Below are positions 8,842 through 17,422 of a DNA stretch of 63,562 nucleotides, piece after piece; within the stretch, counting starts at the first letter, position 1, and every line of letters starts with the position of its first letter. The translations under genes were made by a program, and so were the position numbers. This DNA is from CAYLMG01 sp964493425 (GTDB lineage: Bacteria; Planctomycetota; Phycisphaerae; Sedimentisphaerales; Anaerobacaceae), in the NCBI GenBank assembly GCA_964493425.1, contig CAZBMW010000014.1, forward strand, positions 1-63,562, given 5' to 3'. Below the pieces are notes generated by a model. It made no database searches and was not told the origin of the DNA. It saw only the letters and a list, made by a program, of their open reading frames with translations.

Positions 8842-10032
8842 ATGAAGATTGCATTAATTATAGAGCGTGCTTATACCCGGCTCGGCGGGGCCGAGAAGAG
8901 CGTCTTCGAATTGCAAGCAGCTCTCAGAAGATTAAATCTCGATGTTGACATCCTTGCAGCCAAAGGTGCAAGTGAAAAAACAGAACATAGAAATATACAT
9001 TTTCTTTGCGTAGACAAAACCGGCAAACGAACCAAGCTCAGCCGCTTCGAAAACGCCCTGAAGGATTTTCTACATCAAAAGCATTACGATATTATTCACA
9101 GCTTTCTACCATTCGAGTTTTCCGACATCTACCAGCCGCGAGGCGGCAGCTTTCCTGAAGCTATCAAGCGTAATGCCGAAAGCTACCAAAACAGATTGAT
9201 TACAACTTACAAGAAGGTAACCGCATTTGCCAATTTTCGCAGGGCAGCTCTTTACAGGGCTGAGAAAAGATTGTGCGCTAATCACAATGGTCCAATCATC
9301 GCCGCCCTTTCCAGCTACGTAGCAGAGCAATTCAGACGGTATTATAACGTTCCAGATGAGCGGATAGTCATAATACCCAACGGCGTGAAAACAGATACAA
9401 AAATTGAAGAACATGCCGCTGATAATCTTCGCTCTCAGATACTCGCAAGCCTTCGAATCACCGAAGCAGATAACCCGATTCTTTTCTTATTTGCTGCGAA
9501 TAATTTCAGGCTGAAAGGGCTGGAAGTTTTGTTAGAAGCATTTTCACTGGCGAATCAAAAAAGAGAATTCAAGCCTGTATACTTAATAGTTGCAGGCAAA
9601 GGCAAAATCCACAAGTTCAGACGTCTTGCGAAAAAGCTCGGCGTCTTTGAAAGGATAGTGTTTTTAGGGCAGGTCAGGCATATAGCGAATGTTTTTGCCA
9701 TAACAGATGTGGCGGTTCTTTCGACATTTTACGACCCTTCAAGCAGGTTTACACTTGAGGCATTAGCGGCTGAAAAGCCGGTGATAACAACAAGGTTTAA
9801 CGGAGCAAGTGAATTAATCACAAACGGCAGACACGGCAGAATTATAGAACAGCCGGAAGATACCGAAGCTCTGGCAGACGCACTTTTGTACTTTACGAAT
9901 ACCGAAACAATTAAAGAAGCGACTAAGGCAATAATTAAAGATAAACTGAAAGAACAGCTCTCTATCAATCGAGCGGCTAGACAACTACAGAAACTATACG
10001 AAAAGATATTGGAAGGTAAAGGCAAGAAATGA
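8842..10032 (+). CDS. Glycosyltransferase family 4 (LPS core type)
   Basis: A 396-residue retaining GT-B glycosyltransferase. The N-terminus IALIIERAYTRLGGAEKSVF is the usual GT4 acceptor-side start with the Gly-Gly loop. The C-terminal domain shows LFAANNFRLKGLEVLLEAF (nucleotide-sugar region), VFLGQV and the E-x7-E stretch (DPSSRFTLEALAAEKPVITT). It resembles WaaG-type core glucosyltransferases, but the sugar it uses cannot be read from sequence. It overlaps plsY by four bases and follows the LPS kinase by 19 bases. Confidence 0.88.
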   Translation: MKIALIIERAYTRLGGAEKSVFELQAALRRLNLDVDILAAKGASEKTEHRNIHFLCVDKTGKRTKLSRFENALKDFLHQKHYDIIHSFLPFEFSDIYQPRGGSFPEAIKRNAESYQNRLITTYKKVTAFANFRRAALYRAEKRLCANHNGPIIAALSSYVAEQFRRYYNVPDERIVIIPNGVKTDTKIEEHAADNLRSQILASLRITEADNPILFLFAANNFRLKGLEVLLEAFSLANQKREFKPVYLIVAGKGKIHKFRRLAKKLGVFERIVFLGQVRHIANVFAITDVAVLSTFYDPSSRFTLEALAAEKPVITTRFNGASELITNGRHGRIIEQPEDTEALADALLYFTNTETIKEATKAIIKDKLKEQLSINRAARQLQKLYEKILEGKGKK

Positions 10033-10679
10033 AATTTATAATTTTGATAATCGTTTCCTATTTTGTCGGTGCAATCCCTTTTGCCTGGATATTCGCTAGA
10101 TTGCATGGCAAAAACCTTTACAATATCGGCTCAGGTAACATTGGAGCAAATAACTTATCAAGGGCATTGGGCAGAAGATGGGGATACTTTTGTTTCTCTC
10201 TTGATGTTCTGAAAGGGATGGTACCGACACTTCTCGCCACAATATTAGCTGGCCCGGATGCCGACGTTCTTCAGCTCACAGCCTGCATCGCAGCAGGTGC
10301 TGCAGCGATTCTGGGACATATATTTCCGGTATACCTGAAATTCAAAGGAGGCAAAGGCGTATCTACGAGTTTCGGCGCAGCCGTAGGATTATGGCCTTAC
10401 TATACTATTTGTGCAGCGGTTGCAATCACAATCTGGCTAATCGTTGTCTTACTGTCACGCTATGTATCTTTAGCCTCGATTACCGCTGCGATATCTTTTC
10501 CGCTTTGCCTTGCCGCGATAATAATTTTCAATGATAGCTGGCAGCTTAACAAACTCTGGCCTTTACTGCTGGCGGCGACTGCGATAGCCGTGATGGTAAT
10601 CTTTCGTCACCAGTCGAATATAAAAAGAATCATCGCTGGTACTGAGAACAAAATAGGCGAAAGCAAAAACAAAGTATAA
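10029..10679 (+). CDS. plsY: Glycerol-3-phosphate acyltransferase (acyl-phosphate dependent)
   Basis: Membrane enzyme that acylates glycerol 3-phosphate from acyl-phosphate, the first step of phospholipid synthesis. The 216-residue chain has about five hydrophobic helices. Conserved motifs: GSGNIGANNLSRALGRRWG (residues about 36-54), the glycine-rich GHIFPVYLKFKGGKGVSTSFG loop (about 96-116) and FRHQSNIKR near the end. It is the last gene of the LPS operon and starts inside the end of the GT4 gene (ATGA overlap), so phospholipid and LPS synthesis would be expressed together. Confidence 0.93.
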   Translation: MKFIILIIVSYFVGAIPFAWIFARLHGKNLYNIGSGNIGANNLSRALGRRWGYFCFSLDVLKGMVPTLLATILAGPDADVLQLTACIAAGAAAILGHIFPVYLKFKGGKGVSTSFGAAVGLWPYYTICAAVAITIWLIVVLLSRYVSLASITAAISFPLCLAAIIIFNDSWQLNKLWPLLLAATAIAVMVIFRHQSNIKRIIAGTENKIGESKNKV

Positions 10680-10739
10680 AAATTATATCTTTAGAAAAAA
10701 TTTTTGATTTAATTCGCCTGCGGTAGATAAAAATACAAA

Positions 10740-11030
10740 ACTGTCCCCCTAACTGAAGGCTAACTCCCTTGCAGCGTCGTTACCCACATCCTCGCTTCGA
10801 AATCCCCGGCGAACCGAACCATCAGAACTTCTTGTTTATCATTCCTCTGGTTCGGCAAAGGCAACTCAGACAACAACCTTAAGCGGCTTCACTCTCTTTA
10901 AAATACAAGTATCGCCCCCAAGGCCACTTTCCCTTTGGCCGACAATATGTCTGCCCTGTCATTCAGACAAGTTTATTCTTAACTTATAGTTAAAATTATC
11001 GGGTGTTCACTCGATTTTTATTAATTTTTA
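10740..11030 (+). ncRNA. Candidate structured RNA or long 3' UTR, unidentified
   Basis: The 433 bases between plsY and gatB hold no plausible gene. A possible promoter is TTGATT at 10704-10709, 18 bases, then TAAAAA at 10728-10733. Downstream are several stem-loops: CCGAACCA near 10811 with TGGTTCGG near 10852, GGCCA/TGGCC near 10922-10940, GTCTG/CAGAC near 10950-10970, and a final terminator. No match to tmRNA, RNase P, SRP or 6S cores could be seen on either strand. It may instead be the 3' UTR of plsY or, on the other strand, of gatB. Confidence 0.35.
11000..11030 (+). terminator. Rho-independent terminator
   Basis: CGGGT at 11000-11004 pairs with ACTCG at 11009-11013 around a GTTC loop (one G-T pair), followed by ATTTTTATTAATTTTTA. 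This would end transcription of the LPS operon or of the candidate RNA before it. Confidence 0.55.
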
Positions 11031-11112
11031 AACAAATTTCAGTTGTTCCCTCCACCCACGTCAACCAATTATCCCTACTTCAAATACACAATTTTATACA
11101 TCAGACTACATA

Positions 11113-12573
11113 TCAGGCAAGATTTTCCTCCAAAATCTGAGAAACAAGTTTCGGATTCGCTCTGCCCTTTGTTTTTTGCATAACCTGCCCTAACAAAAAA
11201 CCCTTCGCTTTTTTACTCTTTTTGGGGTTTTTCTTCACATCTTCAACTGCCTTAGAGTTCTCAGCTATGACCTGCAGAACCACCGCTTTTATTTCACCGA
11301 CGTCGCTTTTTTGAAGAAGGTTAAGCTCCTCAGCCAGTTTTTGGGCAGATTTGCCGGTTTTTAGCATCTGTTCAAGGATATTATTCGCTGCGGTAGCGTT
11401 CACCTGTCCTGATTCCACCAGTTTTGCCAGCTCAGCTACCTGCCCTGCTTCCAATCCCAGTTCTCCAAGCGGACGTCCTGCTTCTTTGGCGAGTTTCAGG
11501 CCGACTTGCGTAATCAGGTTGCAGGCCCTTTTCGGGTCCGCTCCTTTTCGCACAACTTCATCAAAAAATTGCGCCGTAGAACGCTCAGCCGTCAAAACCT
11601 CAGCGTCATAATTAGTTAGCTGGTATTGACTTACGAATCTTAGCTGCATCTGCAGAGGAAGCTCACAAAGCCGAGATTTAATTTTCCCAAGCCACTCATC
11701 ATCAAGCCTTACAGCCAATAGGTCCGGCTCAGGAAAATACCTGTAATCATGGGCTTCTTCCTTTTCCCTCTGCAAAACGGTAACCTGTCTCTGGTCATCC
11801 CAGCCGCGAGTCGTCTTATTCCCCATTTCCATTACCTGTCCGGTCTCTAAAAATCTATCAATTTGCCTGTGAATTTCGTATTCGATGCTTCTTTCAAGCG
11901 CCCGGAAACTATTTAGGTTTTTTATTTCTGTTATTGGCGTTTTATATTCTCCGCCCTTTGTGATAATAAGGTTAACGTTCGGCTCGAAACGCATATGGCC
12001 TTTCTGCATATCCGCTTCCGATACACCCAGGTACCTGACAATCCGCTGCAGCTCGACAGCCAGCACCTTTACCTCTTCAGCGCTGTTCATATCCGGCTGG
12101 GTAACGATTTCCAAAAGAGGTGTACCGGTCCTGTTTAGGTCAACCTGCGAGAAGCCTTTAGCTGTATGCAGATTTTTCCCTGCATCTTCCTCCAAATGTG
12201 CCCTGATAATCCTGATTTTCTTTGTCGTTCCATCCTTGAGCGGTATCTCGATAAATCCATCACTGGCAAGCGGTAAATCATACTGGCTTATCTGATAATT
12301 TTTCGGCAAATCCGGATAGTAGTAGCTTTTTCTGTCCCACTTGGTAAATCTTGCGATTTTGCAGTTAAGAGCAAGACCGGTCAGCACAGCATATTCATAC
12401 GCCTTTTTGTTCATTACCGGCAGCACACCCGGCATACCAATACAGACAGGACAGACCCTGCTGTTCGCCGGCTCACCGAAGCTCAGCGCACAACCGCAAA
12501 ACATCTTGCTCTCCGTGCACAACTGTACATGAATCTCAAGACCAACAATAACTTTATACTTTAAGTCACTCAT
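11113..12573 (-). CDS. gatB: Asp-tRNA(Asn)/Glu-tRNA(Gln) amidotransferase subunit B
   Basis: Subunit of GatCAB, which converts Glu-tRNA(Gln) and Asp-tRNA(Asn) to the amidated forms. The 486-residue chain begins VIVGLEIHVQLCTESKMFCGC, has the SFGEPANSRVCPVCIGMPG zinc/kinase region and the YYYPDLPKNYQISQYD motif, and ends in the tRNA-binding YqeY-like tail (MLKTGKSAQKLAEEL). Length is typical. It lies six bases downstream of gatA in the gatC-gatA-gatB order. Confidence 0.96.
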   Translation of the reverse strand: MSDLKYKVIVGLEIHVQLCTESKMFCGCALSFGEPANSRVCPVCIGMPGVLPVMNKKAYEYAVLTGLALNCKIARFTKWDRKSYYYPDLPKNYQISQYDLPLASDGFIEIPLKDGTTKKIRIIRAHLEEDAGKNLHTAKGFSQVDLNRTGTPLLEIVTQPDMNSAEEVKVLAVELQRIVRYLGVSEADMQKGHMRFEPNVNLIITKGGEYKTPITEIKNLNSFRALERSIEYEIHRQIDRFLETGQVMEMGNKTTRGWDDQRQVTVLQREKEEAHDYRYFPEPDLLAVRLDDEWLGKIKSRLCELPLQMQLRFVSQYQLTNYDAEVLTAERSTAQFFDEVVRKGADPKRACNLITQVGLKLAKEAGRPLGELGLEAGQVAELAKLVESGQVNATAANNILEQMLKTGKSAQKLAEELNLLQKSDVGEIKAVVLQVIAENSKAVEDVKKNPKKSKKAKGFLLGQVMQKTKGRANPKLVSQILEENLA

Positions 12574-12579
12574 AATACT

Positions 12580-14058
12580 TTACTGCACAATCGAAGGCCT
12601 CATCTTATGCCACTCTGTCTTCAATTCGTACATTCGCGCAATACGCAACAGCTTATCTTCTGTAAAAGTCGGCGAAAGAATCTGCAGACCTATCGGCAAA
12701 TTCTTACCATCAAAACCACACGGGATGCTTATGCCCGGTATGCCCGCCAGGTTTACTGCAATTGTGTAGATATCTTCAAGATACATTTGCAGAGGGTCGG
12801 TTGTTTTCTCGCCGAGCTTAAAGGCTGTAGCAGGTGAGACCGGCATCATAACGCAATCGCACTTTTCGAAAGCCCGCGTAAAATCACTCCGGATTAGATT
12901 TCGCACCTTCAATGCCTTCAGATAATACGCATCATAGTAGCCGCTCGAAAGAGCGTAAGTGCCGAGCATAATCCTTCTTTTAACTTCCTGCCCGAAACCT
13001 TCGGCACGCGACTTCGTATAAACTTCTATATAATCACCCGGATTCGGCGTTCTATGACCGTAGTGAACACCATCATAACGAGCAAGGTTGCTGGATGCTT
13101 CTGCTGTTGCTATTACGTAATACGCAGCGATGGCGTAATCGAGGTGCGGCATCTCAAGCTCGACGATTTCAGCACCGCTGGATTTATATAATTCAACCGC
13201 TACCTCAATCGCTTTTCCGACCCGCGGCTCAGCACCGCAGGTAAATTGCGGCGTTACACCAATCTTCAGTTTTTCTACCGGTTCATTGAGTTTTTCAAGA
13301 TAGTCGGGCAGGCGAGCTGTCTTCTCATCAACGCTTGTGCTGTCCTTGTCATCGAATCCGGCGATAATATTCATCATTAAGGCGCAATCCTCTACCGTTT
13401 TTGCGATAGGGCCTATCTGGTCAAGGCTTGAGCCGAACGCCACAAGGCCGTAACGGGATACTCGGCCGTAAGTTGGCTTCAATCCTACTACCCCACAAAA
13501 GTTAGCCGGCAATCGTATCGAGCCGCCGGTATCCGAACCCAGAGCAGCAAAACACAACCCCGCCGCAACTGCCGCAGCCGAGCCGCCGCTGCTTCCGCCG
13601 GGAACACGGTTCGTATCCCAGGGATTGACGGTCAGCTTTAAGCCGGAATTCTCCGTACTCGAGCCCATAGCAAACTCGTCCAGATTTGTCTTGCCGATTA
13701 TAACTGCATCCGCAGCAAGCAGCTTATCCACAACAGTCGCATTATACGGCGATTTGAAATTCTCTAATATCTTCGACGCACAGGTGGTAGCGCCGAAGGT
13801 CGTGCACATATTATCTTTAATTGCGACAGGAACACCGGCTAACTGCCCTACACTTTGGCCGTCAGCAATTTTCTTATCGACTCTCTCTGCCTGCTCGATG
13901 GCCTGTTCTTTGAATGTACTGATATACGCTCCTATTGTCGGCTCATATTTTTCAATATCCGCAAAAACTCTCTCAGTGACCTCAGAGCTTCTCAAACGCC
14001 CTGCTGCTATTTCGTCTCTTAACTGTTTTGCAGTAAAGTCGCTACCCATTTTTCTCAT
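12580..14058 (-). CDS. gatA: Asp-tRNA(Asn)/Glu-tRNA(Gln) amidotransferase subunit A
   Basis: The glutaminase/amidase subunit of GatCAB. The 492-residue chain has the amidase signature: Lys in VPVAIKDNMCT, GGSSGGSAAAVAAG and GSDTGGSIRLPANFCG supplying the Ser-Ser-Lys triad. The last part (LPIGLQILSPTFTEDKLLRIA) is normal for the family. Either Met1 or Met4 (MGSDFTAKQL) may be the start. It lies 32 bases downstream of gatC and six bases upstream of gatB. Confidence 0.96.
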   Translation of the reverse strand: MRKMGSDFTAKQLRDEIAAGRLRSSEVTERVFADIEKYEPTIGAYISTFKEQAIEQAERVDKKIADGQSVGQLAGVPVAIKDNMCTTFGATTCASKILENFKSPYNATVVDKLLAADAVIIGKTNLDEFAMGSSTENSGLKLTVNPWDTNRVPGGSSGGSAAAVAAGLCFAALGSDTGGSIRLPANFCGVVGLKPTYGRVSRYGLVAFGSSLDQIGPIAKTVEDCALMMNIIAGFDDKDSTSVDEKTARLPDYLEKLNEPVEKLKIGVTPQFTCGAEPRVGKAIEVAVELYKSSGAEIVELEMPHLDYAIAAYYVIATAEASSNLARYDGVHYGHRTPNPGDYIEVYTKSRAEGFGQEVKRRIMLGTYALSSGYYDAYYLKALKVRNLIRSDFTRAFEKCDCVMMPVSPATAFKLGEKTTDPLQMYLEDIYTIAVNLAGIPGISIPCGFDGKNLPIGLQILSPTFTEDKLLRIARMYELKTEWHKMRPSIVQ

Positions 14059-14090
14059 TTACACTTTTTAAAACGATTTTTGCTAAGGCC

Positions 14091-14399
14091 TTATGCCCCT
14101 GAAGCATCATCGAGTATCTTAGGCACCTTGAAAAACTCACCGTCACTTTCAGGAGCGTTTGCCAGCGATTTTTGAACACCGAGCGATTCTTTGACCTCGT
14201 CCTCTCTGAAACAATTAGTGATTGGCAGACAGTGAGCTAACGGCTCGACGTCTTCGGTATCGAGCTGATTCATCTTTTCCATATATTGAAGTATCGACTC
14301 TAACTGGGCCGTGAATTCTTTTACCTCTTGCCCTGTAAGCTCTAGCCGGGCCAGTTTTGCCACCTTTTTGACCTGTTCTTCGGTGATTTTCTTTTCCAT
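14091..14399 (-). CDS. gatC: Asp-tRNA(Asn)/Glu-tRNA(Gln) amidotransferase subunit C
   Basis: Small clamp subunit that links GatA and GatB. The 102 residues show the typical KVAKLARLELT start, a coiled region EFTAQLESILQYMEKMNQLDTEDVEPL and a C-terminal PKILDDASGA close to the usual VPKV. First gene of the gatCAB unit. A terminator hairpin lies directly in front of it (14411-14443), so it either has its own promoter or depends on read-through from rpmB. Confidence 0.93.
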   Translation of the reverse strand: MEKKITEEQVKKVAKLARLELTGQEVKEFTAQLESILQYMEKMNQLDTEDVEPLAHCLPITNCFREDEVKESLGVQKSLANAPESDGEFFKVPKILDDASGA

Positions 14400-14410
14400 A
14401 AAGAAACCTA

Positions 14411-14443
14411 ATATAAAAGGCGAGGCAGCAACCCAGCCTCGCC
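14411..14443 (-). terminator. Rho-independent terminator after rpmB
   Basis: On the minus strand GGCGAGGC and GCCTCGCC (14436-14443 and 14419-14426) form a perfect eight-base stem, followed by TTTTATATT. It sits between rpmB and gatC, with its end only about 12 bases before the gatC start, so it may act as an attenuator of gatCAB. Confidence 0.75.
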
Positions 14444-14471
14444 GCAGGTTAATACTTTGGAATAGTAACTT

Positions 14472-14738
14472 TTACTTCGACTTCGCCTCAGCGGGCTTAT
14501 AGTTTCGTTTGGGCGGTTTTTGTACCAGCCCCATTCGGATAGCCTTTGCGGAAACCTTTACTCTGCACACCTTGCCGTCGATAACAGCCCTGACCTTTTG
14601 AATGTTCGGCTTGAATTTCCTTTTTGAAATACCGGTTATCTTTCGACCAACACCGCCAAGGTATTTTGCCTTGCCTCGTCTCGATATTTTCCTGCCCGAA
14701 ACAGTACGCTTACCCGTAAAGTAACACACTCTCGACAT
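14472..14738 (-). CDS. rpmB: 50S ribosomal protein L28
   Basis: Large-subunit ribosomal protein. From Met at 14738 the chain reads MSRVCYFTGKRTVSGRKISR, the L28 start, with a conserved basic core (KRKFKPNIQKVRAVIDGKV) and a C-terminal lysine-rich end, 88 residues. An in-frame ATG two codons earlier (14744) is less likely because MSR is the usual family start. Only one Cys pair position is kept near the N-terminus, so it is probably a largely zinc-free form. Confidence 0.93.
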   Translation of the reverse strand: MSRVCYFTGKRTVSGRKISRRGKAKYLGGVGRKITGISKRKFKPNIQKVRAVIDGKVCRVKVSAKAIRMGLVQKPPKRNYKPAEAKSK

Positions 14739-14881
14739 ATACACAACTCCAGCTTATAGATTCTCTTTCAAACTACATAAAAATCTCAATTTTATAGATT
14801 CCATTCAAAATTGCAAGAGCAAAGCGTAATTTTATTAAAAACAGTCCTTATCATTAAAAAACGGCTGAAGGCACATTTTTC

Positions 14882-14909
14882 TTGACATTAGAGCCAAAAT
14901 TGATATATT
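14882..14909 (+). promoter_or_regulatory. Sigma-70-type promoter for the 15009 gene
   Basis: TTGACA at 14882-14887, 16 bases, TATATT at 14904-14909. It lies about 100 bases before the secreted-protein gene. The leader has a small hairpin (GATAAT/ATTATC) and a GGAAGGGG ribosome site. Confidence 0.6.
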
Positions 14910-15008
14910 GTTTAAAAAAGACGGAGGATTGATGAGCAGATAATAGGGCATTATCTTCAAACCTTTCGCCTAAACAACTTTTACAAAATCAATAAAGGAA
15001 GGGGAATT

Positions 15009-16307
15009 ATGTTTAGAAAAGTATCATTATTAACGATTATTGCGCTACTATCCGCGGCTCCGAACCTACATGGTGTACAAATTAGTTCGAGCTGGGATGG
15101 AGGTGGCGACGGGCATTCATGGGCAGACCCTTACAACTGGAACCCGAACGTCGTCCCGGACAACAACGCTACTAATACATATGCCGTCACCATAAACGCC
15201 GGTGGTCATATATGGCTTGGCCTGCAGCAATCACGGACTATCGATCGACTGGACTGTTATGGCGAATTTGAGTTGCACAAGTGGACGAGTAATCAGGTTG
15301 TACTTACCCTGGTAGACCCAAGCGGCCTGATAAACCACGGCTACCTGGTGATTGTAAGGTTGTGGATTGACGGCAACGTAACAAATACTGCCGGAGAAAC
15401 GCTTGAGTTGGAGGACACGGAAATTGAAGGAGACTTATACAACCAGGCAGGAGCAACGATAGAAGTTTTCGAAGTTTCCGACGAAGTCTGCATCGATGGA
15501 ACTGTGGAAAATGCCGGGTCAATGACAATCACACCAGTCAGTAAACTGAACATAGAGGGAGGCACATTACACAATACCGGCCAGATTAACATTTATGGCG
15601 GCAGCTGCTCAGTTTATGATGGCATCATCGATAATAACGACACCGGCCTGATTAAGGGTTTTGGCATCCTTTACACAGACCAACTGCTGCGAAATAAAGG
15701 CCAAATTTATGCATATGGCGGCTCATTTGCTGTTTTAAGCGAAGGGTCGTTCTTAAATACCGGCGTTTTATGTAACAAGCCTTCGGCATCGCTATACGTT
15801 AAGCCAGAAGAGGATGTGAATAATAACGGCACAATAGAAATCAATGCAGGTGGTGGTATAACTTTTGACTGTAACCTAGTTAATGACACCAATGGAGTAA
15901 TTGAATTACTTAATGGGACTCTGGCGGCGACAACGATTACACAAACAGCAGATGCCAATTTTTCAGGCTTCGGGGCAATAACAGGTGATGTTGTAACCGA
16001 CCCTAACGGAATAATAGAGCTGACCGGCACAACAAATATTGTCGGCGACGTTAATATATCACCGAATGCGACTCTTCAGATAAGTGACGGCGCAACGCTG
16101 ATTACAGGCCAGACTATTTGCAACGGCACAATACATATCAAAGGCGGCTATCTTATTCCACAAGGCGGCTTATCGGGCGGCTGCAATATCATCTGGGAGC
16201 CGGGACTTTTTACAAATCCCGCTGATTTCAATCTTGATGGCGAAGTAAACTTCGGCGACTTCGCATATTTCGCCGAGACCTGGCTGTGGCAGACAAGCTG
16301 GAACTGA
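15009..16307 (+). CDS. Secreted beta-helix-like protein with C-terminal dockerin half
   Basis: 432 residues. A signal peptide (MFRKVSLLTIIALLSAAPNL) leads into WDGGGDGHSWADPYNWNPNVVPDNN, a start typical of planctomycete and autotransporter-like exported proteins. The middle is made of short repeated strands rich in Asn, Gly and Thr (NAGSMTI, NTGQINIYGGS, NKGQIYAYGGS, NNGTIEINAGG), which suggests a right-handed beta-helix. It ends with PADFNLDGEVNFGDFAYFAE and TWLW, one calcium-binding dockerin loop. Function unknown; it may be surface-attached or bind polysaccharide. It ends four bases from the convergent rRNA pseudouridine synthase gene. Confidence 0.85.
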   Translation: MFRKVSLLTIIALLSAAPNLHGVQISSSWDGGGDGHSWADPYNWNPNVVPDNNATNTYAVTINAGGHIWLGLQQSRTIDRLDCYGEFELHKWTSNQVVLTLVDPSGLINHGYLVIVRLWIDGNVTNTAGETLELEDTEIEGDLYNQAGATIEVFEVSDEVCIDGTVENAGSMTITPVSKLNIEGGTLHNTGQINIYGGSCSVYDGIIDNNDTGLIKGFGILYTDQLLRNKGQIYAYGGSFAVLSEGSFLNTGVLCNKPSASLYVKPEEDVNNNGTIEINAGGGITFDCNLVNDTNGVIELLNGTLAATTITQTADANFSGFGAITGDVVTDPNGIIELTGTTNIVGDVNISPNATLQISDGATLITGQTICNGTIHIKGGYLIPQGGLSGGCNIIWEPGLFTNPADFNLDGEVNFGDFAYFAETWLWQTSWN

Positions 16308-16310
16308 TTA

Positions 16311-17036
16311 TTAAATATTAAAACCGGTAATCTTCTTTAGGTACGACACCTCTGTTTTTGAAAGCATTCTGAATTTGCCTGTACCCAGCCCTCTGTCGGT
16401 TATGTTGCCTATCTTTGTTCTTTTCAACGATATTGCTTTAAGCCCGACTTTTGCGAGCATTCTCCGTATCTGCCTGTTGATACCCTGTCTGATGGTTATC
16501 TCAAGCAGCGACGTTTCACGTCCTCTCTTTAGAATTTTTACAGCAGCCGATGCTGTCTTTCCCTCAGCCAGCCAGATACCTTTTTTTAATTTCTCGATTT
16601 TTTCTACTTCCATTTCTCCCCGAATCTTAACAACATACGTCTTTGGGCAGGTGTATCTCGGATGCGTTAATTTATTTGTCAGTTCCGTATCATTTGTAAG
16701 AATAATCAGGCCCGTCGTATCGATATCGAGTCTTCCCACGCAAAATATTCTCTGCCTGCAATTAACTAAGTCAATCGCTTTAGGCCTGCCGAGCGGGTCT
16801 GAATTCGTGCAGACAACTCCTTTGGGTTTATTTAACAGGTAATAGACCTTTTTTCCGAAACCTATTTTATGTCCATCGACCGTTATAACGTCATTCTCAG
16901 TCTCGACAAAGGCTGGCAGCCGGTCAACAACCTTGCCGTTTACACGCACCCTTCCGTCAATAATCATCTGCTCGCATTTCCTGCGGGAATCAACTCCCGC
17001 AGCAGCCAGAACCTTTTGTAATCTCTCTTTCGCCAT
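16311..17036 (-). CDS. rRNA pseudouridine synthase, RsuA/RluB/E/F family
   Basis: Isomerises uridines in rRNA. Residues 1-60 are an S4 RNA-binding domain (RLQKVLAAAGVDSRRKCEQM, GRVRVNGKVV). The catalytic domain carries GRLDIDTTGLIILTND with the active-site Asp in GRLD, followed by GINRQIRRMLAKVGLKAISLKR. At 241 residues it fits RluB or RsuA; which one cannot be decided by eye, so no symbol is given. A single gene facing the secreted protein gene, with only three bases between the two stop codons. Confidence 0.92.
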   Translation of the reverse strand: MAKERLQKVLAAAGVDSRRKCEQMIIDGRVRVNGKVVDRLPAFVETENDVITVDGHKIGFGKKVYYLLNKPKGVVCTNSDPLGRPKAIDLVNCRQRIFCVGRLDIDTTGLIILTNDTELTNKLTHPRYTCPKTYVVKIRGEMEVEKIEKLKKGIWLAEGKTASAAVKILKRGRETSLLEITIRQGINRQIRRMLAKVGLKAISLKRTKIGNITDRGLGTGKFRMLSKTEVSYLKKITGFNI

Positions 17037-17116
17037 ACATTTAATCAGCCTTTGAATCAGGACATTGGCAGTTATAAAAATTTTAAAGAAATTCGTAAAA
17101 TTTTGTCATTTTTTTG

Positions 17117-17145
17117 TTGACAAAGCACATCTGTTGTTTTAATAT
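17117..17145 (+). promoter_or_regulatory. Strong sigma-70-type promoter with long leader
   Basis: TTGACA at 17117-17122, 17 bases, TAATAT at 17140-17145. The next gene starts at 17423, so transcripts would carry a leader of about 270 bases. Confidence 0.65.
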
Positions 17146-17151
17146 CATAAT

Positions 17152-17422
17152 AGAGACAGACGGGTTTTATAAAATTTATTTATTATAACCTAAAAAGTCA
17201 TCATAATTTAACTTTTTTCATATCACAAACCCATCTGCCGAAAAATTTACTTTTTCGTTTAGTTTCGGCTGATTAAAGGCCTCATTTGCAGATTAGTTTC
17301 GGCACATAGCCTTGCAGCCAGAGCTGCCTTTACACGGCCGCAGAGGTTACAAAAGGGCAAAGATGTACGGAATGTATGTCATAATAAATCATAAATTCAT
17401 AATTTTTTGAAAGGAGACAGCT
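17152..17422 (+). promoter_or_regulatory. Long structured 5' leader, possible cis-regulatory RNA
   Basis: The leader can fold. CAGACGGGTTT (17157-17167) pairs with AAACCCATCTG (17227-17237) in 10 of 11 positions, CGAAAAA/TTTTTCG forms a hairpin near 17238-17256, and GCAGC/GCTGC forms a four-base-loop hairpin near 17312-17325. TTAGTTTCGGC occurs twice about 33 bases apart (near 17259 and 17292). Just before the gene is GAAAGGAG, the ribosome site. No known riboswitch core could be identified with confidence. There is no gene in this stretch. Confidence 0.4.

Noticed and set aside
10790..10815. tRNA T-loop-like CTTCGAAATCC
   Set aside because: No acceptor or anticodon stems can be paired around it.
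10690..11100. tmRNA, 6S, SRP or RNase P RNA in the plsY-gatB gap
   Set aside because: None of the conserved cores could be found on either strand; kept only as an unidentified RNA candidate.
17280..17400. A c-di-GMP (GEMM) riboswitch in the leader of the GLUG gene
   Set aside because: A few words look similar (GGTTAC, GGGCAAA) but they are in the wrong order and the P1 stem is missing.
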